Assembly (NCBI RefSeq): GCF_023634765.1
Contig: NZ_JAMLFX010000013.1
Coordinates: 50,154-114,153 of the forward strand
DNA length: 64,000 nucleotides
Direction of reading: 5' to 3'
Source of the DNA: Pseudomonas sp. AKS31
Lineage (GTDB): Bacteria; Pseudomonadota; Gammaproteobacteria; Pseudomonadales; Pseudomonadaceae
The position numbers were made by a program, and so were the translations under genes. Positions 59,944 through 64,000 of this stretch are shown here, one piece after another. The notes beneath the pieces are model-generated. The model had not been told where the DNA came from. It worked only from the letters and a program-made list of their open reading frames with translations, and searched no databases. How positions within the stretch are numbered: position 1 is the first letter of the stretch; the number at the start of each line of letters is the position of its first letter.

Positions 59944-61050
59944 ATGAGTCTGCTGCTTGAACCCTTCACTCTTCGCCAACTGACGCTGCCCAACCGCATC
60001 GCCGTGTCACCGATGTGCCAATACTCCAGCGTCGACGGCCTCGCTAACGACTGGCATCTGGTACACCTCGGTAGCCGCGCGGTGGGTGGCGCCGGTCTGG
60101 TATTTACCGAAGCCACAGCGGTCACGGCCGAAGGGCGGATCACCGCCGAAGACCTTGGTCTGTGGAACGACGAACAGATCGAACCGCTACAACGCATCAC
60201 CCGCTTTATTACGGCCCAAGGCGCCATCGCCGGGATTCAACTGGCCCACGCCGGGCGCAAGGCCAGCACTCATCGGCCGTGGATCGGCAAGCACGGCAGC
60301 GTCAAACCCGATGATGGCGGCTGGACTCCGGTCGGGCCGTCGCCGATTGCTTTCGATCCACAGCACACGCAACCGAAACAGCTGGATGAAGGGCAGATCG
60401 CCGATGTTATTCAAGCGTTCGTCGATGCCGCCAAACGTGCGCTGAAGGCCGGTTTCAGTGTGGTTGAAGTGCATGCCGCGCATGGTTATCTGCTGCATCA
60501 GTTCCTTTCGCCGTTGAGCAATCAGCGCCGGGATCAATACGGTGGTTCGTTTGAAAATCGTATTCGGCTGGTGCTGCAAGTAACTGAAGCGGTGAGGGCG
60601 GTCTGGCCTGAGGAATTGCCGGTGTTTGTCCGCGTGTCGGCCACCGACTGGGTGGAGGACGGCTGGAACCCGGATGAAACCGTGGAGCTGGCGCGACGCC
60701 TGCACAGCCTTGGCGCGGATCTGATTGACGTGTCGTCGGGTGGTACGGCGGCCAACGCGGAAATTCCGGTCGGGCCGGGTTATCAGACGCGCTTCGCCGA
60801 ACGCGTACGCAAGGAGTCAGGCATCGCCACCGGCACTGTCGGAATGATTACCGAACCTGCGCAGGCTGAGCACATTCTGCGCACCTGTCAGGCTGACATC
60901 ATCTTCCTCGCCCGAGAACTGCTCCGTGATCCGTACTGGCCGCTGCATGCCGACGATGATCTGGGGGGACGCAAAGCGGTGTGGCCGGCGCAGTATCAGC
61001 GCGCGACTCATCGGGACCAGCCGATTCATGAGTCGGATCTGCGCGATTGA
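59944..61050 (+). CDS. NADH:flavin oxidoreductase, Old Yellow Enzyme family (YqjM/XenA-like)
   Basis: The product is a 368-residue FMN TIM-barrel ene-reductase of the class II (YqjM/XenA) type. Signs are LPNRIAVSPMCQYSSVDGLANDWHLVHLGSRAVGGAGLVFTEATAV with the class II Cys in PMCQYS, the substrate-binding pair in LAHAGRKAS, and HAAHGYLLHQFLSPLSNQRRDQYGGSFENR. It is expected to reduce activated C=C bonds or xenobiotic nitro compounds with NAD(P)H. AGAGG precedes the ATG. Similarity to P. putida XenA is clear but the exact orthologue was not decided, so no symbol is given. Confidence 0.93.
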   Translation: MSLLLEPFTLRQLTLPNRIAVSPMCQYSSVDGLANDWHLVHLGSRAVGGAGLVFTEATAVTAEGRITAEDLGLWNDEQIEPLQRITRFITAQGAIAGIQLAHAGRKASTHRPWIGKHGSVKPDDGGWTPVGPSPIAFDPQHTQPKQLDEGQIADVIQAFVDAAKRALKAGFSVVEVHAAHGYLLHQFLSPLSNQRRDQYGGSFENRIRLVLQVTEAVRAVWPEELPVFVRVSATDWVEDGWNPDETVELARRLHSLGADLIDVSSGGTAANAEIPVGPGYQTRFAERVRKESGIATGTVGMITEPAQAEHILRTCQADIIFLARELLRDPYWPLHADDDLGGRKAVWPAQYQRATHRDQPIHESDLRD

Positions 61051-61065
61051 GTGGGTAGTAAAGCA

Positions 61066-61098
61066 AAAAGCCCCGGCCAGTGATGGCCGGGGCTTTGT
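61066..61098. terminator. bidirectional rho-independent terminator
   Basis: AAAGCCCCGGCCA and TGGCCGGGGCTTT form a perfect 13-bp stem with a 3-base loop, 17 bp after the ene-reductase stop. A-rich and T-rich flanks allow action on both strands. Confidence 0.92.
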
Positions 61099-61132
61099 TT
61101 TGTCTGTTTGTCTTTCGCTGCGATGCTGCCGC

Positions 61133-61224
61133 CATCGCTGGCAAGCCAGCTCCCACAGATTTGGTGGCGTACGCAAAATCTGTGATCAACACCCATCACT
61201 GTGGGAGCTGGCTTGCCAGCGATG
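61133..61224. repeat. inverted REP doublet (TGTGGGAGCTGGCTTGCCAGCGATG family)
   Basis: CATCGCTGGCAAGCCAGCTC and its complement face outward around about 44 bp. It lies between the convergent ene-reductase and opgD genes. Confidence 0.9.
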
Positions 61225-61249
61225 AGGCCCGTGCAGGCGCCTCAAATCC

Positions 61250-62878
61250 TCAAGGGTACTTACGCTTGTCCGGCGCCGGCGGGAAGTACTGGTACAACCA
61301 GGTCTCGCTCAGCGTGCGGTCATTGGTGCGAATAAACAGGCGCAGTTCCACCGGCTCCACGCTGTCATTGGTCGGGTACCAGTCGAACAGGATCCGGTAA
61401 CCCTTGATGTCATCCAGCACCAGCACGCTGAAATCCTGCACCTTGCCGTTCGAGCACGTCAATACCGGCTCGATCCCGGTGCCCTGCGGCAAGCGCTCGA
61501 GACCGCCGCCAGTGAAGTCCACGGCAAAACGACGCGCCCAGACCGGCGGGTAATGCTCGCCCGGTGCCCAGCCTTCAGTGAAGCCGCCCATGCCGGAACG
61601 GGTCGCGTGTACGCGGGCCAACGGCGTGCCCACCGGCGGCAGAGCGCTCCAGTACAGCTTGTAGCCATAGTTCAGCGAATCCCCGGCAGCCACCGGCTTT
61701 TTCGGTGTCCAGAACGCTACGATGTTATCGAGGGTCTCGCCGGTGGTCGGGATTTCCAGCAGATCGATCGAGCCTTCGCCCCACGCGGTGGTCGGTTCTA
61801 CCCACAGGCTCGGGCGCTTGCTGTACCAGTCGACAGTGTCCTGATAGTTGGCGAACTCATGGTCGGTCTGCACCAGGCCGAAACCCTTCGGATCCTTGTC
61901 GGCAAATGCGTTGAACTGCAGGGTCGCCGGGTTGTTCAGCGGGCGGCAGATCCACTCGCCGTTGCCGCGCCACATCGCCAGGCGATCCGAATCGTGGATT
62001 TGCGGGTGAATGGTGTCGCACATGCGGCGTTCGTGAGTGCCGCAGCTGAACATGCTGGTCATCGGCGAGATGCCCAGTTGTTCGATGGCGGTGCGCGCGT
62101 TGATGTGCGCGTCGACTTCCATCACCACACGCTCGGCCTGGCAATCGATGTCGAAGCGATAGGCGCCGGTCGCGCTCGGCGAATCGAGCAGCGCGTAGAC
62201 GACAAAGCGCGTGGCGTTTTGGTCCGGGGTCTCGAACCAGAACTTGGTGAAGTCGGGGAATTCTTCGCGCTTCTTGGCGTAAGTGTCGATCGCCAGGCCG
62301 CGAGCGGAGAGGCCATATTGGCCAGTCGCATCCACCGCACGGAAATAGCTGGCGCCGAGGAATGACACCACGTCATGACGATCGAGTTCCGGTGCCTTGA
62401 ACAGTTTGAACCCGGCAAAACCCAGATCGCCTTTCAACTGCTGCGTGTCGACCGAGGTGTTTTCGTAGTTGAACAGCGCCGGGCGGAAATGCACCTCGCG
62501 GGCGGTGCGGGTCTTGGGATCGACGCTGTACATGCGCACCGGCTGACGGAAACCCATGCCGACATGGAAGAACTGCACGTCGAGTTGACCCTTGTTCTCC
62601 TTCCACAGCGAATGCTCGCCGTCATAGCGGATCGCATTGAAGTTCTGCGGGGTCATGGTCGCCAGGGTCGGTGGCAGCACCTGTTTGGTGTCCTGATAAG
62701 CGTTGCCGGCCAGTTGCTTGGCCTGGCGCTTCAGCGCTTCGAAGTCGAAGGCCTGCGCCTCGCCATCGGCGGCGCCGCCATTGGCCGCCCAGGCACGGGT
62801 GGCCAGCAGGCCGGTGGCCGAAAGACCGGTGTAAGCCGCAATGGCCATGGACGCTTTGAGCAAATTCCTGCGGTGCAT
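61250..62878 (-). CDS. opgD: glucan biosynthesis protein D
   Basis: The product is a 542-residue periplasmic protein (MdoD/OpgD) that controls the backbone structure of osmoregulated periplasmic glucans. MHRRNLLKASMAIAAYTGLSATGLLATRAWAA is a Tat signal with the RRNLLK motif. The MdoG/MdoD domain fills the rest (FDFEALKRQAKQLAGNAYQ ... FLGASYFRAVDATGQYGLSARGLAIDT). The ATG at 62876-62878 was chosen because it starts the Tat leader; the frame continues 30 codons upstream. It is monocistronic; opgGH are not in the window. Confidence 0.96.
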   Translation of the reverse strand: MHRRNLLKASMAIAAYTGLSATGLLATRAWAANGGAADGEAQAFDFEALKRQAKQLAGNAYQDTKQVLPPTLATMTPQNFNAIRYDGEHSLWKENKGQLDVQFFHVGMGFRQPVRMYSVDPKTRTAREVHFRPALFNYENTSVDTQQLKGDLGFAGFKLFKAPELDRHDVVSFLGASYFRAVDATGQYGLSARGLAIDTYAKKREEFPDFTKFWFETPDQNATRFVVYALLDSPSATGAYRFDIDCQAERVVMEVDAHINARTAIEQLGISPMTSMFSCGTHERRMCDTIHPQIHDSDRLAMWRGNGEWICRPLNNPATLQFNAFADKDPKGFGLVQTDHEFANYQDTVDWYSKRPSLWVEPTTAWGEGSIDLLEIPTTGETLDNIVAFWTPKKPVAAGDSLNYGYKLYWSALPPVGTPLARVHATRSGMGGFTEGWAPGEHYPPVWARRFAVDFTGGGLERLPQGTGIEPVLTCSNGKVQDFSVLVLDDIKGYRILFDWYPTNDSVEPVELRLFIRTNDRTLSETWLYQYFPPAPDKRKYP

Positions 62879-63281
62879 AAATACAACCTGTCGTGAGCAA
62901 TCCCGCGCCGTTCCTGGCACGTGCTGGATCAGAAATAACGGTTCGGACAAGCCTTCGGCCAAACGCAACGGACTATTAACAGATGCCCGCTAGCTTAAAC
63001 GGTTCGCTCGCAATGCAAAATTCGTTGATTCACCGCGCCAGTGTGTCAATGAAACAAGACATGTCGGTTAAAAATCTGACAGGGCGTTCTGATTTACACG
63101 GCATATCTGCTTTTTTCGACTAATTACTCTAAAAACCGCTTTTCAGCGCCGATTTAATTTCTATTCTATGGGCATGACCGGTGCAGCCAAAAGAGCCGGT
63201 AAGGCACACGACACTGCTGTAAGGGGCAGGGCGATGTGGTGGTTTAGCAGTTCTTTGACGTATTAGAGAAGGACATCGTCC
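62879..63281. other. intergenic region between opgD and the 61-residue gene
   Basis: This 403-bp stretch separates divergent genes. It is AT-richer than its surroundings between about 63100 and 63170. A small stem ACCGG...CCGGT lies at 63178-63201 in the leader of the small gene. No gene or convincing promoter pair was identified. Confidence 0.55.
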
Positions 63282-63467
63282 ATGGCAAAAATACAAGGCA
63301 TCACCGAAATGTTGGGCATCTTTCCCTGCCTCGGCAGCGGTCGCAAAAGACGTCGGTTGAGCTCCGACGAAGTGAAACTGGTGGAGCGTTATCGAGAGCT
63401 ATCAGAAGGGGACCGGATTGCGATGCGCTATCTGGTGGATGCGATGCGGAGTGTTTCGCGGTTTTGA
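63282..63467 (+). CDS. 61-residue conserved hypothetical protein
   Basis: The product has 61 residues: MAKIQGITEMLGIFPCLGSGRKRRRLSSDEVKLVERYRELSEGDRIAMRYLVDAMRSVSRF. A basic patch (GSGRKRRR, about 18-25) is followed by an amphipathic helix pair. The segment LSSDEVKLVERYRELSEGDRIAMRYLVDAM resembles the C-terminal tail of many XRE/CI-type phage repressors, but the helix-turn-helix itself is absent. The leader has AGAAGGA before the ATG at 63282. Function unknown. It converges on the Bro-N gene with a shared terminator, which could mean a regulatory link. Confidence 0.7.
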   Translation: MAKIQGITEMLGIFPCLGSGRKRRRLSSDEVKLVERYRELSEGDRIAMRYLVDAMRSVSRF

Positions 63468-63475
63468 GTGGACAT

Positions 63476-63509
63476 AAAAAGGGGCGGTCTGAAAGGTCCG
63501 CCCCTTTTT
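63476..63509. terminator. bidirectional terminator between the small gene and the Bro-N gene
   Basis: AAAAAGGGGCGG and CCGCCCCTTTTT form a 12-bp stem with about 10 bases of loop. It lies 9 bp after the plus-strand stop and 8 bp beyond the minus-strand stop. Confidence 0.93.
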
Positions 63510-63516
63510 ATTTGGA

Positions 63517-63846
63517 TCAGCTACACGTTCCCAGTACTGGATACGGCCGCTGGCCGTGCATCAACTCCGGCACATCCCGCCATTTGACCCACGCCTGCTG
63601 TTGCCAGTGCAGCAACGGCACGGTGACGCCTGCCCAACGCATCGAACTCAGGCGGCGCTGGTCGGGATCAAGTTTCAGGGTGAGGCGTTCGTTCAGGGGG
63701 TAGCCCATCAAGCGACCGAGATCCTGGACGCAGAACCAGGCTTCGTGGTCTTGCATGAAGGCGTGGAGGAAGCGGTTGTGGCGGGTGAAGGCGGTGGGGG
63801 TGAAGAAAGCGGAGCTTTCAGAAGGAATTTGTACGTGGTTAGGCAT
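63517..63846 (-). CDS. short Bro-N domain protein, antirepressor-like
   Basis: The product has 109 residues. Residues about 14-57 match the Bro-N domain of phage antirepressors (FFTPTAFTRHNRFLHAFMQDHEAWFCVQDLGRLMGYPLNERLTLKLDPDQRR, with WFCVQDLGRLMGY at its heart). The remainder (WAGVTVPLLHWQQQAWVKWRDVPELMHGQRPYPVLG) is not a known antirepressor C-terminus. Full antirepressors exceed 200 residues, so this is a remnant or a domesticated single-domain regulator. GGAG supports the ATG at 63844-63846. It has its own terminator and a structured leader that runs to the window edge. No other phage genes are visible. Confidence 0.78.
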   Translation of the reverse strand: MPNHVQIPSESSAFFTPTAFTRHNRFLHAFMQDHEAWFCVQDLGRLMGYPLNERLTLKLDPDQRRLSSMRWAGVTVPLLHWQQQAWVKWRDVPELMHGQRPYPVLGTCS

Positions 63847-64000
63847 TTGTCGACTCCAATATTGAGAATAGAGCCGCCACTCAAATGAGTGCGGTCACGC
63901 CGTTTTGATATTTACTCCGGCTCCGACACCGGGCTGCTGATTTCGCCGCCGAGAGAAAGCCTATCGGCTAGCAACCTACGACGCCAAGTCGGCTCTATCG
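63847..64000 (-). promoter_or_regulatory. structured leader of the Bro-N gene, cut by the window edge
   Basis: On the minus strand the leader contains ATAGAGCCG (63990-63998) and its exact complement CGGCTCTAT (63868-63876), the latter about 20 bases before the start codon. Between them are hairpins GCCGA/TCGGC (63948-63968) and CCGG/CCGG (63917-63932); CACTCA/TGAGTG (63878-63891) lies next to the proximal arm. Pairing of the distal arms would put a helix beside the Shine-Dalgarno. The upstream part lies outside the window. Confidence 0.5.

Overview
This 64 kb window is a core-chromosome segment of a Pseudomonas, most likely of the P. fluorescens group. The evidence is gene content and order. 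One block reads yejK - hupN - rlmF - valS - holC - pepA - lptFG. Another reads lepA - lepB - rnc - era - recO - pdxJ, followed by mltF/purL, the nag PTS operon, purT, ffh/rpsP-rimM-trmD-rplS, xerD-dsbC-hom-thrC-recJ and opgD. Codon use is GC-rich, and dozens of REP-type palindromes of two Pseudomonas families sit between genes. No rRNA, tRNA, CRISPR array, integrase or insertion sequence was seen.

Layout. 1-9 kb: thioredoxin-fold protein, nucleoid proteins YejK and HU, rRNA methyltransferase RlmF, ValS, DNA polymerase III chi, PepA. 9-17.6 kb: LPS export permeases LptFG, LepA/LepB, RNase III-Era-RecO-PdxJ. 17.6-23.6 kb: MltF, PurL and a small YqfO/NIF3-like protein. 23.6-25.1 kb: a repeat-rich, gene-poor island carrying a strongly self-complementary leader in front of a DUF6124-type small gene. 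25.1-32.5 kb: complete GlcNAc operon (nagR-nagA-nagB-II-nagF-nagE) with putative NagR sites. 32.5-41.3 kb: L,D-transpeptidase, two Nudix hydrolases, gamma-carbonic anhydrase, DUF1289, VUT transporter, purT, MFS transporter, CorC/HlyC protein, YpjD. 41.5-45.7 kb: Ffh, the S16 operon and a thioesterase. 45.7-52.5 kb: antiporter, XerD, DsbC, Hom, ThrC. 52.6-56 kb: a sensor protein lacking its kinase core, a degenerate receiver and a periplasmic binding protein. 56-63 kb: CoA transferase, YaeQ, RecJ, an Old Yellow Enzyme and OpgD. 63.2-64 kb: a 61-residue protein facing a short Bro-N (antirepressor-type) gene whose leader runs off the window edge.

The most unusual signals are two leaders with long-range complementarity. 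The first (24340-24585) precedes the DUF6124 gene. It contains an 18-nt and a 16-nt complementary pair that cross each other, and a third copy of one arm just upstream of the start codon. The second, cut by the window edge, precedes the Bro-N gene. The arrangement resembles the C4/CI antisense-RNA immunity circuits of phages P1/P7 and P4. I infer that both may be domesticated relatives of such circuits; this is not proven here. Other points worth checking are the sensor truncated after its PAS domain, the degenerate receiver beside it, the apparent loss of the gene usually found between lepB and rnc, a degenerate second EIIB domain in NagE, and a 251-bp inverted-end repeat element.
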